The notes under the pieces are model-generated. The model had not been told where the DNA came from. It did no database searches and was given only the letters and a program-made list of their open reading frames with translations. A stretch of DNA of 64,000 bases from the NCBI GenBank assembly GCA_900546615.1, contig URDJ01000002.1:62001-126000 (forward strand), read 5' to 3'. The translations under genes and the position numbers were made by a program. Shown piece after piece: positions 25,892 through 33,605 of this stretch. Source of the DNA: an uncultured Eubacteriales bacterium (GTDB lineage Bacteria > Bacillota > Clostridia > Oscillospirales > Oscillospiraceae). Each line of letters starts with the position of its first letter. Position 1 is the first letter of the stretch.

Positions 25892-26502
25892 GATATCAGC
25901 ACCTCTGTCACCAAATTTATTCTGTCCGCCATTTTGCATTTCTCGGCGGTGATTATGGAATCAAGTTCTTTCGCGGCTTTATCCGGGTCGTCATTTACTA
26001 CGATATAGCCATATTTCCCGGCCTCTGCGCACTCACGCTTCGCCTGCAGCAGCCGCTCGCGTATCTTCTCGTCCGAATCCGTGTTCCTGTGCCGCAGCCT
26101 GCGCTCCAGCTCCTCGCCAGACGGCGGCAATATGAACACCGTCACGGCGTCCGGGCAGTTCTTCTGCACCTGCGCCGCACCCTGCACCTCTATATCCAGC
26201 ACGACGTTTTTCCCCTCAAGAATGCGGCTCTCCACATATCCGCGCGGCGTGCCGTACCGGTTGCCGACGTACTCCGCGTTCTCAAGCAGGAACCCACCTT
26301 CGGCAAGCTCCTGAAACCTCTGCGGCGTCACGAAAAAGTAGTCCTTCCCGTCCTCCTCGCCCGGTCTCGGCGGCCGCGTCGTCACCGACACGGAAAAGCA
26401 CACGTCGTCCCGAAGCTCCATCAGCCTGCCTATCACCGTGCTCTTTCCCGCGCCGCTCGGCCCGGAAATGACCAGCAGCTTGCCCTTGTCATGCCTGTGC
26501 AT
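25888..26502 (-). CDS. gmk: Guanylate kinase
   Basis: A 204-residue kinase converting GMP to GDP with ATP. Walker A is SGPSGAGKS (13-21), followed by the GMP-binding [11 protein letters not shown] and YFVT-like (YFFVTPQRF) motifs. The start ATG 26502 follows AAGGAGG; a TTG eight codons upstream is disfavoured. It overlaps remA by 14 bp. Confidence 0.96.
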   Translation of the reverse strand: MHRHDKGKLLVISGPSGAGKSTVIGRLMELRDDVCFSVSVTTRPPRPGEEDGKDYFFVTPQRFQELAEGGFLLENAEYVGNRYGTPRGYVESRILEGKNVVLDIEVQGAAQVQKNCPDAVTVFILPPSGEELERRLRHRNTDSDEKIRERLLQAKRECAEAGKYGYIVVNDDPDKAAKELDSIITAEKCKMADRINLVTEVLIS

Positions 26503-26758
26503 CTTCCTCGTCCCCTCCTTCGACAACGCTTCCCGCTCTCGCCGCCACGGTCTCCGGCGTCAGCGCCGACAAAAACAGGTAGCCCCCGTCCGTCACCAGC
26601 ACCGACTTCGTCTTCCGCCCGTAGCTCGCGTCCACCAGCAGACCGCGCTCCCGCGAGTCCTGTATCATCCGCTTTATCGGCGCCGAGTCCGGTGACAGTA
26701 TGGATATCAGCCGCTCCGCCGCCACAAGGCTCCCAAAGCCTATGTTCACGAGCCTCAT
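26489..26758 (-). CDS. remA: RemA-like DUF370 DNA-binding regulator
   Basis: An 89-residue DUF370 protein. Bacillus RemA activates matrix and osmoprotection genes by binding DNA as a ring. The N-terminus [20 protein letters not shown] and the [17 protein letters not shown] segment match the family. The C-terminal Glu/Ala tail is variable. The position between yicC and gmk is the conserved one. Confidence 0.9.
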   Translation of the reverse strand: MRLVNIGFGSLVAAERLISILSPDSAPIKRMIQDSRERGLLVDASYGRKTKSVLVTDGGYLFLSALTPETVAARAGSVVEGGDEEDAQA

Positions 26759-26762
26759 CGTA

Positions 26763-27641
26763 TCACTCCACGTTCTGTATCTGCTCGCGTATCTTCTCTA
26801 TCTCCGCCTTCAGGTCGACCACTACATGCGCGATGTCGGCGTTCTGGCACTTGGAGCCTATCGTATTCGACTCCCGGTTCAGCTCCTGGATGAGAAAGTC
26901 CATCTTCCTCCCCGCCGGCGACTCGCCCAGCGTCAGGCCGCGCAGCTGCGACAGGTGGCTCCGCAGACGCACCGTCTCCTCGTCAACCGCGATCCTGTCC
27001 GCAAATATCGCCGCCTCGGTAAGTATCCGGCTCTCGTCGATATTCGCCGAGCCGAGCACCTCCTGCAGCTTCTGCTCCAGCCTCGCGCGGTACTCCGCCA
27101 CCGTCTTCGGCGCGTTCTCCTCCACGATGCCCGTGAGCCTCGATATCTCGTCCAGCCTCGAGAGCACGTCGTCCCGCAGCTTTTCGCCTTCCCTGAGTCT
27201 CATGGCGTCGTACTCCGTCAGCGCCTGCTCAAGTATGTCCTTAATACCCTCGAGCACTGCGCTGCTATCCATCTCACGCCGGTCAGTGCTCAGCACCTCG
27301 GGCAGCCTGCACACGCTCATCAGAGTCAGGTCGTTCTGCAGGCCGTATTTCTCGGCGACCCCGCCCAGCGTCTCGAGATAGCCTCTCAAAAGCGGCTCGT
27401 TCACCCGGACCTCCATATCGTCCGAGTTAGAGGCGTCCACCGTCACGAACACGTCTACCTTGCCGCGGCTGATGTGCCTGCCCACCGCCTGCTTTATAGT
27501 TTCCTCCGCGAACAGCAGCGTCCTCGGCAGCTTTACCGTAACATCAAGGTAGCGGTTGTTCACGCTCCTCAGTTCCACGCTCACCGACAGCCCCTCGACG
27601 CTTCCCTTGGCGCCGCCGTAGCCCGTCATGCTTTTTATCAT
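26763..27641 (-). CDS. YicC/YloC family endoribonuclease
   Basis: A 292-residue protein of the YicC/YloC family, some members of which are endoribonucleases. The conserved start [11 protein letters not shown] and the [15 protein letters not shown] segment are present. The C-terminal [21 protein letters not shown] is also conserved, including metal-binding Glu residues. The start overlaps the stop of the RseC-like gene as ATGA. Confidence 0.93.
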   Translation of the reverse strand: MIKSMTGYGGAKGSVEGLSVSVELRSVNNRYLDVTVKLPRTLLFAEETIKQAVGRHISRGKVDVFVTVDASNSDDMEVRVNEPLLRGYLETLGGVAEKYGLQNDLTLMSVCRLPEVLSTDRREMDSSAVLEGIKDILEQALTEYDAMRLREGEKLRDDVLSRLDEISRLTGIVEENAPKTVAEYRARLEQKLQEVLGSANIDESRILTEAAIFADRIAVDEETVRLRSHLSQLRGLTLGESPAGRKMDFLIQELNRESNTIGSKCQNADIAHVVVDLKAEIEKIREQIQNVE

Positions 27642-28066
27642 ACTCCGTCCGCCCCGCATCCGATGATATTAGTTATCTCATATGTTATCGGGTTCTTTTT
27701 ATGCCGTTTCCCTACTATCGCCACCATGACGAAGCCCACGGCGAAGAACGCAAAGCTCATGAGCATCGCCTGCAGCTCCGCCATGTCCAGCAGCAGCGCC
27801 GCTATAGCGTAGCCTATGAAAAACAGCACGAATGGCACCACGTACACCAGCACCGCCGCGCCCAGCACACGTGAGGTCGCGGTTTCGATCTCCACCCGGT
27901 CTCCGACCGAGGCGCCTATCGCGTTCCTCGCCTCGACCCGTATCTTCGAGGCGTAGTGACACACCTCGCAGCTGCCGCAGTCGTCGCCGCAGGCCGTTCC
28001 CCTTAGCACTTCGACCTCGGCCTTCTCCGGTCCGGTCAGCTTTTTGATTATAGCATACTGAGTCAA
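27638..28066 (-). CDS. RseC/MucC-family membrane protein
   Basis: A 142-residue SoxR-reducing-system protein RseC-like protein. The cytoplasmic N-terminus has four cysteines, C26, C30, C33 and C36 (CGDDCGSCEVC), suited to a metal or Fe-S site. Two membrane helices follow (about 68-90 and 96-118). In other bacteria RseC accompanies Rnf/Rsx electron-transfer complexes, but no rnf genes are in this window. It lies 10 bp after cdaR and overlaps yicC. Its role here is unknown. Confidence 0.85.
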   Translation of the reverse strand: MTQYAIIKKLTGPEKAEVEVLRGTACGDDCGSCEVCHYASKIRVEARNAIGASVGDRVEIETATSRVLGAAVLVYVVPFVLFFIGYAIAALLLDMAELQAMLMSFAFFAVGFVMVAIVGKRHKKNPITYEITNIIGCGADGV

Positions 28067-28076
28067 GCCGCGCCTC

Positions 28077-29324
28077 CTAGTTGCTTACCTTTATGCCTAT
28101 GCTGTAATCTCCGACAGCACCGGCGTCTGTAAATCCATCAACGATTATCCGTACCGGCACGAACAAATCCCCGCTCTGCGTAACGTCGGACAGGTCCGCC
28201 ACCGCGCTCAGGTTCGACGACTGTATCTGATCCAGAACCTCCTGTGTCGCCCTGATCCTTACCTCAAGGCTCTGCGTCGTTATCTCCTCGAGCTTATATC
28301 CGCTGGGCAGGTTCCGCGTGCTTATATTAGTTACGGTGAAGGTCTTCGTATCCACGCCCGTTATCTCAATTTTGACCTCCGCCTGCGTGGTGCCCGTCAC
28401 ATTCTCTACGCCGTTCGGCAGCGGGATAGCATAGGTGTCCTGATGTGTCAGTGAGAAATCCGTCAGGTCTATTGTTGTCAAATCTATCCTGTTTATGCCG
28501 CTGACGATCTCCGTATCACCGGATATCGTTATCGTGCTGGGTTCTATCTTTATCGATGTGTTCTCCTCCGTTGCTCCAGCGCCGTACACGCACTGGACGT
28601 ACAGCGGCACTTCCTTCATCATGTATATCGGTATAGTGACCGTTATCGTATCCACGTCGAATTCCAGGCCGGTGGTATCCATTGTGTTCCCATCTTTATC
28701 GATGAGCACTATCGGTATATTCGCCGTCCTCGTCAGCGTAAGCTCGTCCCCGCCCATCTCGGCGTACACGTGGTCGATCTGCTCAAGCAGTGACTCGGGG
28801 CCGGAGACGTTTATCGTCTTGGGCTCGTACTCTATCTCACCCGCGATATAGTCCTCAGCCGTGCTGCCCACGAACTTGGCCTCGACCGGCACCGGCGTCG
28901 TGGACATCTTCGTCACATCAAAGTATATCCGCTCCGGGTCAACGCTTATCACGCTCACCGCGTCGGCGTTCACATTGTCGGGATAGCTCAGCTTGACCTC
29001 GAGCGAGGTTGAGCCCGTCTGGCTCACAAACGACACGTCGATAGTAGCCTTCACGTCCGAGGCCGAGAGCGTGCCTATATTGCCCCGCGTGCCGCTTATC
29101 TTCACCGAGGCGGTCTCCGCGCTGACGTTCGTGACCACATAGCCCCGCGTTGCCTGAAGCGTTTCCTCGCCGAGTACCTGAACCTCGACGCTGCTGAAGT
29201 CCTTTGTGATTATCTCCTCCTGAGTGCCGGTTATGTACACCCAGATGAACAGCGACGCGAGCAGGGATATGACGGCCCAAAAGACCTTGCTGTCCAGCAG
29301 CCTGTTCTTTTTCTTCTTACTCAT
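28077..29324 (-). CDS. cdaR: CdaR, YbbR-domain regulator of CdaA
   Basis: A 415-residue protein with one N-terminal membrane helix (VFWAVISLLASLFIWVYITG, about 14-33) and several extracellular YbbR repeats filling the rest. In Firmicutes CdaR binds and modulates the diadenylate cyclase CdaA. The start overlaps the cdaA stop as ATGA. The glmM gene that usually follows cdaR is not here; an RseC-like gene is in its place. Confidence 0.93.
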   Translation of the reverse strand: MSKKKKNRLLDSKVFWAVISLLASLFIWVYITGTQEEIITKDFSSVEVQVLGEETLQATRGYVVTNVSAETASVKISGTRGNIGTLSASDVKATIDVSFVSQTGSTSLEVKLSYPDNVNADAVSVISVDPERIYFDVTKMSTTPVPVEAKFVGSTAEDYIAGEIEYEPKTINVSGPESLLEQIDHVYAEMGGDELTLTRTANIPIVLIDKDGNTMDTTGLEFDVDTITVTIPIYMMKEVPLYVQCVYGAGATEENTSIKIEPSTITISGDTEIVSGINRIDLTTIDLTDFSLTHQDTYAIPLPNGVENVTGTTQAEVKIEITGVDTKTFTVTNISTRNLPSGYKLEEITTQSLEVRIRATQEVLDQIQSSNLSAVADLSDVTQSGDLFVPVRIIVDGFTDAGAVGDYSIGIKVSN

Positions 29325-30190
29325 TGCTTCTTCACCTTGAGCGTCCTGAGCGAAGCCACAAGCCCCGCAAGGCCCTTTTTCTGAGTGTCTTCGGCGTCCG
29401 GCATAAGCTCCGTCCTGAGTATCTTCTCCAGCATCTCCGGCGTAAGGTGGCGCTTGAGCATGCCGTCCATAGCAACAGAGATGGAACCCGTCTCCTCGGA
29501 TACGATGACCACAACTGCGTCTGAGTGCTCACTCATGCCTATGCCCGCGCGGTGTCTCATGCCGAGGTCGCTGCTCAGGCTGGCATTCTGCGACAGCGGC
29601 AGCATACAGCCGCCCGCCGCAAGCCTGCCCTCACGGATTATAACCGCTCCGTCGTGCAGCGGCGCCTTCACGAAGAAGATGTTCCGCAAAAGCTCGCTTG
29701 TCACGTCCGCGTTCACTATCGTACCCGTCGCCATCTGTTCATTAAGGCTTATCATCCGCTCAAACACTATGAGCGCGCCGGTCTTCGACTCCGACATCGA
29801 GGTACAGGCCAGCACCGTCTGGTTTATTGTGGACTCGAACGTCAGAGGCGTCGAACCTCCGCCCAGGAACGACATGAACCTGCCGCTGCCCATCCTCTCC
29901 AGCAGCCTTCTGAGCTCAGGCTGGAATATGATGACCAGCGCGATGAATCCCAGCTCGACCGTCGTCTTGAGGAAGGAGTTTATCATCCTCAGCTTCAACA
30001 GGTCCGACATCCAGAGCGCAAGTATGATAAGCACTATGCCTCTGGCGACCCTCGTCATGTTTGTCCTTCTGATGAGCCCTATTGCCACATAGATCAGCAC
30101 GGCCACCAGCAGGATATCCACGATATCCGAGGCCTGAGCGGTTTTCATATAGCTTATTGCGGTGGATATTACGGATCGTATTCTTTCCAT
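29321..30190 (-). CDS. cdaA: Diadenylate cyclase CdaA
   Basis: A membrane enzyme of 289 residues that makes c-di-AMP from two ATP, controlling potassium and osmotic balance and cell-wall stability. About three N-terminal membrane helices (residues 12-80) precede the DAC domain, with the catalytic LHDGAVII (about 178) and MRHRAGIG (about 207-214) motifs. The start ATG 30190 was chosen because the promoter at 30260-30288 would place transcription start near 30253, downstream of longer candidate starts. It is the first gene of the 16-kb operon. Confidence 0.94.
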   Translation of the reverse strand: MERIRSVISTAISYMKTAQASDIVDILLVAVLIYVAIGLIRRTNMTRVARGIVLIILALWMSDLLKLRMINSFLKTTVELGFIALVIIFQPELRRLLERMGSGRFMSFLGGGSTPLTFESTINQTVLACTSMSESKTGALIVFERMISLNEQMATGTIVNADVTSELLRNIFFVKAPLHDGAVIIREGRLAAGGCMLPLSQNASLSSDLGMRHRAGIGMSEHSDAVVVIVSEETGSISVAMDGMLKRHLTPEMLEKILRTELMPDAEDTQKKGLAGLVASLRTLKVKKQ

Positions 30191-30217
30191 ATGCCTGTCC
30201 CCACAGCTTCCGTAGCC

Positions 30218-30245
30218 TGCGCCTCGGCGTTTCCGCCGGGGCGCA
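30218..30245 (-). other. GNRA-capped hairpin in the cdaA leader
   Basis: In the minus-strand RNA, TGCGCC and CGGCG pair with CGCCG and GGCGCA around a GAAA tetraloop with one internal mismatch. It lies just after the predicted transcription start and about 28 bases before the cdaA ATG. Confidence 0.6.
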
Positions 30246-30259
30246 ACGTTAGTCATAGT

Positions 30260-30288
30260 ATTATACAACTATTTTCCGCAAATAGCAA
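30260..30288 (-). promoter_or_regulatory. Sigma-A promoter of the cdaA operon
   Basis: Minus-strand TTGCTA (30283-30288), a 17-base spacer and perfect TATAAT (30260-30265). It lies just after the upstream aminotransferase stop codon. Confidence 0.75.
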
Positions 30289-30295
30289 CTCACAT

Positions 30296-31414
30296 TTACC
30301 CATGCAGCATCGATTTGAGCATATGTGCCGCGCGGAGAGTCTCTGTGGCCGAATTGAAGGGAGAAAAGCTGAATCTCACCGTGCCCGTCCTCAGAGTTCC
30401 TGCGCTTTCGTGCGCCGTCGGCGCGCAGTGCAGTCCCGCCCTGACGCAGATGCCGGCGCTCCCGAGCAGCTCTCCCAGCTCCTCGCTGCCTTTTTTAGCG
30501 TGTCTGACCGACAGCACTCCCGACTGCCCCTGTGCATCCTCCGCCGCGAACACCTCAAGGCCAGGCACATTGCCGAGTGCGTCCGCTAGCAGGGCCGTCA
30601 GCTCCCGCTCGTGTCTGCCGATCTCAGCCGTACCTCTGGCTCTCACATATCCAGTGCCCGCCATAAGGCCCGCAATGCCCGGTATGTTGTGCGTCCCGGC
30701 CTCGAGCCTGTCGGGCAGGAGCGCGGGCATATCCTGGCTGCGGCTGTCCGAGCCTGTGCCGCCCGCCATTATCGGCTCTGCGCCGCTCCGGCACAGCAGC
30801 ACGCCGGTTCCCTGTGGCCCCAGCAGTCCCTTATGCCCCGGCATGGCTATAAACTGTGCGCCCAGCCGCTCGGCGTCCACCTCCAGCACCCCAGCCGACT
30901 GCGAGGCATCCACTATGAGCGGTACTCCGTATCCGCGGCACAGCTCTGCTATCTCGTATATCGGCAATATCATTCCGAACACGTTCGATACATGCGTGCA
31001 CACCACGGCATCAGCGCCCGGTATCTTTGCACGGAATGCCTCTATCGTGGATTCCCGGTCAAAAACCGGCGCCCAGGCTATATCCACCTGTGCGCCGAGC
31101 ATGTGGAGCGGTCTTGTCACCGCGTTGTGCTCCCATCCAGATATGACCACACGGTCTCCGCTTTTGATCAGCGTCTGTATGGCTATATTCAGGCCGTGCG
31201 TGGCGTTCATGGTGAACACCACGTTCTCCGGCTCCTTTACATTGAAAAGTCCCGCCAGCTCGGCGCGGCACTCATAGGCGCAGTCGGCGGCCAGCATTGC
31301 GGGACGATGCCCTCCCCGTCCGGGGCTTGCCATGGTGCGCATGGCATTCTGCACGGCCATGTGCACGCTTCTGGGCTTCTGCAGGCTCGTAGCGGCGCTG
31401 TCGAGGTAGATCAT
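30296..31414 (-). CDS. Class V aminotransferase, cysteine desulfurase-like (TIGR01977 type)
   Basis: A 372-residue PLP enzyme. The start MIYLDSAATSLQKP is typical of NifS/SufS-like proteins, and the PLP lysine lies in MPGHKGLLGPQGTG (about 190-196). A catalytic-loop Cys appears in GICVRAGLHCAPTAH. This pattern matches the EF2568/TIGR01977 subgroup rather than IscS. Members often occur with DUF3343 and selenium or molybdenum-hydroxylase genes. The start ATG 31414 overlaps the DUF3343 stop as ATGA. Substrate (cysteine or selenocysteine) is not determined. Confidence 0.88.
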   Translation of the reverse strand: MIYLDSAATSLQKPRSVHMAVQNAMRTMASPGRGGHRPAMLAADCAYECRAELAGLFNVKEPENVVFTMNATHGLNIAIQTLIKSGDRVVISGWEHNAVTRPLHMLGAQVDIAWAPVFDRESTIEAFRAKIPGADAVVCTHVSNVFGMILPIYEIAELCRGYGVPLIVDASQSAGVLEVDAERLGAQFIAMPGHKGLLGPQGTGVLLCRSGAEPIMAGGTGSDSRSQDMPALLPDRLEAGTHNIPGIAGLMAGTGYVRARGTAEIGRHERELTALLADALGNVPGLEVFAAEDAQGQSGVLSVRHAKKGSEELGELLGSAGICVRAGLHCAPTAHESAGTLRTGTVRFSFSPFNSATETLRAAHMLKSMLHG

Positions 31415-31659
31415 GGCTTCTCCTCCGTATACACGCCGTCTTCTTCGCGGTACACCTTTCCGAAGTTGGCTCCCGCCCGCCTGAGCGAATCTATCGCCGC
31501 GCCGTACTTCGCCGGCGACACCTTGACGCACCACGCGCAGCCGCTGTTCCCAAGTCCCTGCGGCGCACGGGAGACGCCTGCGGTGATGCCGGCGCGCTCC
31601 AGCACCGACCTCGCCCTCAGTGCGTATGTCTGTGACCTGCACATGATGATATATCGCAT
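31411..31659 (-). CDS. DUF3343 protein, putative Se/S carrier
   Basis: An 82-residue protein with an N-terminal YIIMCRSQTYALRARSVLERAGI and a Cys pair GCAWCVKV, matching DUF3343, annotated as a putative selenium/sulfur carrier. It is translationally coupled to the downstream cysteine desulfurase-like gene, which fits a carrier that accepts a persulfide or selenide. The start ATG 31659 follows GGGAGG; that RBS can pair with an upstream CCCGCAT segment. Confidence 0.82.
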   Translation of the reverse strand: MRYIIMCRSQTYALRARSVLERAGITAGVSRAPQGLGNSGCAWCVKVSPAKYGAAIDSLRRAGANFGKVYREEDGVYTEEKP

Positions 31660-31723
31660 AACAAGTTCCTCCCGCATTTGAGTGAAGCGTACTCCATTCT
31701 ATGCGGGGGAAGCTCATTTGACA

Positions 31724-32194
31724 TCAGCCTGTTATCAGTGCGACAGCCTGCGCTGCTATGCCGAGGCCCTCCCCGGTGAAGCCCAGGTGCTCCTCCGTTG
31801 TAGCCTTAACGCTGACTCTGGACGCATCCACGCCCATGGCGCGCGCGAGGTTCTCGCGCATCTTCCCCATATACGGCGCAAGCTTTGGTCTCTGCGCGAC
31901 CACCGTGGAATCCACATTGCCTATCTCAAATCCGCGCTCCCTGAGTCTGTGCGCGACCTCACCGAGCAATTTGAGGCTGTCCGCGCCCTCGTAGGCGGGG
32001 TCGTTATCAGGGAACAGTTTCCCTATATCGCCCATGGCGGCCGCGCCCAAAAGCGCGTCCATTATTGCGTGCGCCAGCACGTCCGCGTCCGAGTGCCCGA
32101 GCAGGCCCTTCTCGTATTCTATCTCAACGCCACCGAGTATGAGTTTCCGCCCCTCAACGAGCCGGTGCACGTCGTAGCCCTGGCCTATCCTCAC
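31724..32194 (-). CDS. ispF: 2-C-methyl-D-erythritol 2,4-cyclodiphosphate synthase
   Basis: A 156-residue MEP-pathway enzyme. Zinc ligands are D8 and H10 in GYDVH, with H42-region GHSDADV; the C-terminal [19 protein letters not shown] is conserved. It overlaps ispD as ATGA, so both are made from one transcript. It supplies isoprenoid precursors, including those for the undecaprenyl carrier used by UppP. Confidence 0.97.
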   Translation of the reverse strand: MRIGQGYDVHRLVEGRKLILGGVEIEYEKGLLGHSDADVLAHAIMDALLGAAAMGDIGKLFPDNDPAYEGADSLKLLGEVAHRLRERGFEIGNVDSTVVAQRPKLAPYMGKMRENLARAMGVDASRVSVKATTEEHLGFTGEGLGIAAQAVALITG

Positions 32195-32910
32195 ATGAAG
32201 CCCCCCCTTGCGTCTATGATCGCCGCTGCTGCGAACACGTCGGCCGGCGTTGTGAGCTTCAGGTTCTCCTCCGAGCCTTCCACAAGGAACACCTCAGCGT
32301 CCATGAGCATGACCGCCGCGCAGTCGTCGGTGAGCGACACGCCCAGCCTTGCCGCGTCCCCGAGCGCCGTCCTTATAAGCTCCGCCCGGAACGCCTGCGG
32401 CGTCTGCATGAGATACAGCTCGTCCCGCTCCAGCGTCCGGAGCACCCTGCCGCCTCTGGCCTGCCGCACGGTATCCTTCACATGTATTGCCGGAGCCGCC
32501 GCGCCGCGCTCCGCCGCGGCCCGCACCGCGCGCTCCACGATATCCTCCGTCACGAGCGGGCGCGCCCCGTCGTGTATGGCGATGATCTCCGCACGCTCGG
32601 AGCACTCGCACACGCCCCTCCAGGCAGAAGCAGTCCGGTCTGCGCCGCCCTCGACGACACATTTGAGCTTCCTCACCCCGCGCTCACGGGCCAGTTTAGC
32701 TATGGTCGGTATTTTCGCGCTCTGTGTCACAACGACTATCTCGTCCACACACTCGCAGCCGTCCAGTGCAAGCATCGTTCTTTCGATGACAGTACATCCT
32801 CCCAGCTCGAGCATGAGCTTGTCCTCTCCCATCCTCGTGCCGCTGCCTGCCGCGACGATGACCGCTGCGCAATATGGCCTTTCGGCCTTCATTTCCTTTT
32901 TTCTCGTCAT
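32191..32910 (-). CDS. ispD: 2-C-methyl-D-erythritol 4-phosphate cytidylyltransferase
   Basis: A 239-residue enzyme that activates MEP with CTP. The nucleotide-binding [12 protein letters not shown] lies near residue 20. IHDGARPLV and the C-terminal TTPADVFAA are characteristic. The start follows TTGAGGT. It is 58 bp after carD, with a perfect hairpin in between. Confidence 0.95.
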   Translation of the reverse strand: MTRKKEMKAERPYCAAVIVAAGSGTRMGEDKLMLELGGCTVIERTMLALDGCECVDEIVVVTQSAKIPTIAKLARERGVRKLKCVVEGGADRTASAWRGVCECSERAEIIAIHDGARPLVTEDIVERAVRAAAERGAAAPAIHVKDTVRQARGGRVLRTLERDELYLMQTPQAFRAELIRTALGDAARLGVSLTDDCAAVMLMDAEVFLVEGSEENLKLTTPADVFAAAAIIDARGGFM

Positions 32911-32935
32911 ATGTACCTCAACCTGGCATAGTTAT

Positions 32936-32959
32936 GGGGCGGTCGGATGCGACCGCCCC
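32936..32959. other. Perfect hairpin between carD and ispD
   Basis: A 10-bp stem (GGGGCGGTCG with CGACCGCCCC) and four-base loop. The T-run (TCTTGTTTTTT) follows on the plus strand, not on the coding minus strand, so on the carD transcript it lacks a standard U-tract. Confidence 0.7.
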
Positions 32960-32968
32960 TCTTGTTTT

Positions 32969-33454
32969 TTACGAGCACACCAGAGCGCTGTTCAACCGCT
33001 CCTCCACTTCCTCGTAGCTGGTGCTTTCCGAAAGGACGATCTCGGATATCAGTATCTGCTTTGCCGAGTGCAGCATCTTCCGCTCACCCGTCGACAGACC
33101 CCGCTCCTTCTCCCTCTGCATAAGCCCTTTTACGACTGCGGCCACCTCCAAAAGGTTCCCGCTTTTTATCTTCATCATGTTCTCCCGGTAACGCTTGTTC
33201 CAGTTCTGAGTCATCTCTATCTCAAGCTCCGGTATCGAGCCGAGTATCTTCTCAGCCTCGTCCGCGTCCACGATCGGCCTGACGCCTATAGCCGTGCTGG
33301 TCTCCACCGGGATGAGCACCAGCATGTCCCCTACAGGCAGCTTCATGACATAATAATCCCGCTCCCTGCCGCTGACCTTCTTCCTGACTATGCTGTCTAT
33401 TGTCCCAGCGCCGTGCATGGGGTGCGCTATCCTGTCGCCCACACGGAATGCCAT
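32969..33454 (-). CDS. CarD family transcriptional regulator
   Basis: A 161-residue protein with an N-terminal RNA-polymerase-interacting domain (FRVGDRIAHPMHGAGTIDSI) and a helical C-terminal DNA-binding domain. CarD proteins stabilise open promoter complexes. The start ATG 33454 follows GGAGG and opens the conserved motif. It lies upstream of ispD and has its own promoter. Confidence 0.9.
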   Translation of the reverse strand: MAFRVGDRIAHPMHGAGTIDSIVRKKVSGRERDYYVMKLPVGDMLVLIPVETSTAIGVRPIVDADEAEKILGSIPELEIEMTQNWNKRYRENMMKIKSGNLLEVAAVVKGLMQREKERGLSTGERKMLHSAKQILISEIVLSESTSYEEVEERLNSALVCS

Positions 33455-33503
33455 TTTAACCTCCGTTTCCCAGCAATCCCACACTCTTTCCTTTCTTGTA
33501 TTT

Positions 33504-33532
33504 ATTATACTCCATCCCCACATTTTTAGCAA
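33504..33532 (-). promoter_or_regulatory. Sigma-A promoter of carD-ispD-ispF
   Basis: Minus-strand TTGCTA (33527-33532), 17-base spacer and perfect TATAAT (33504-33509), 50 bp before the carD start. Both boxes equal those of the cdaA promoter. Confidence 0.75.
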
Positions 33533-33554
33533 GGACTTCCCCCTGAACTTTAAT

Positions 33555-33587
33555 AAAAAAGGGCAACGGCCTCAAAAACCGTCGCCC
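33555..33587 (-). terminator. Terminator of the ispH-rpsA operon
   Basis: On the minus strand GGGCGACGG pairs with CCGTTGCCC (one mismatch), followed by TTTTTT, about 18 bp past the rpsA stop. Confidence 0.9.
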
Positions 33588-33605
33588 TTTTGCTGTTTCA
33601 TCTGA

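Noticed and set aside
30191..30259. ydaO/yuaA c-di-AMP riboswitch in the cdaA leader
   Set aside because: The leader is about 60 bases, too short for that riboswitch, and lacks its conserved elements.
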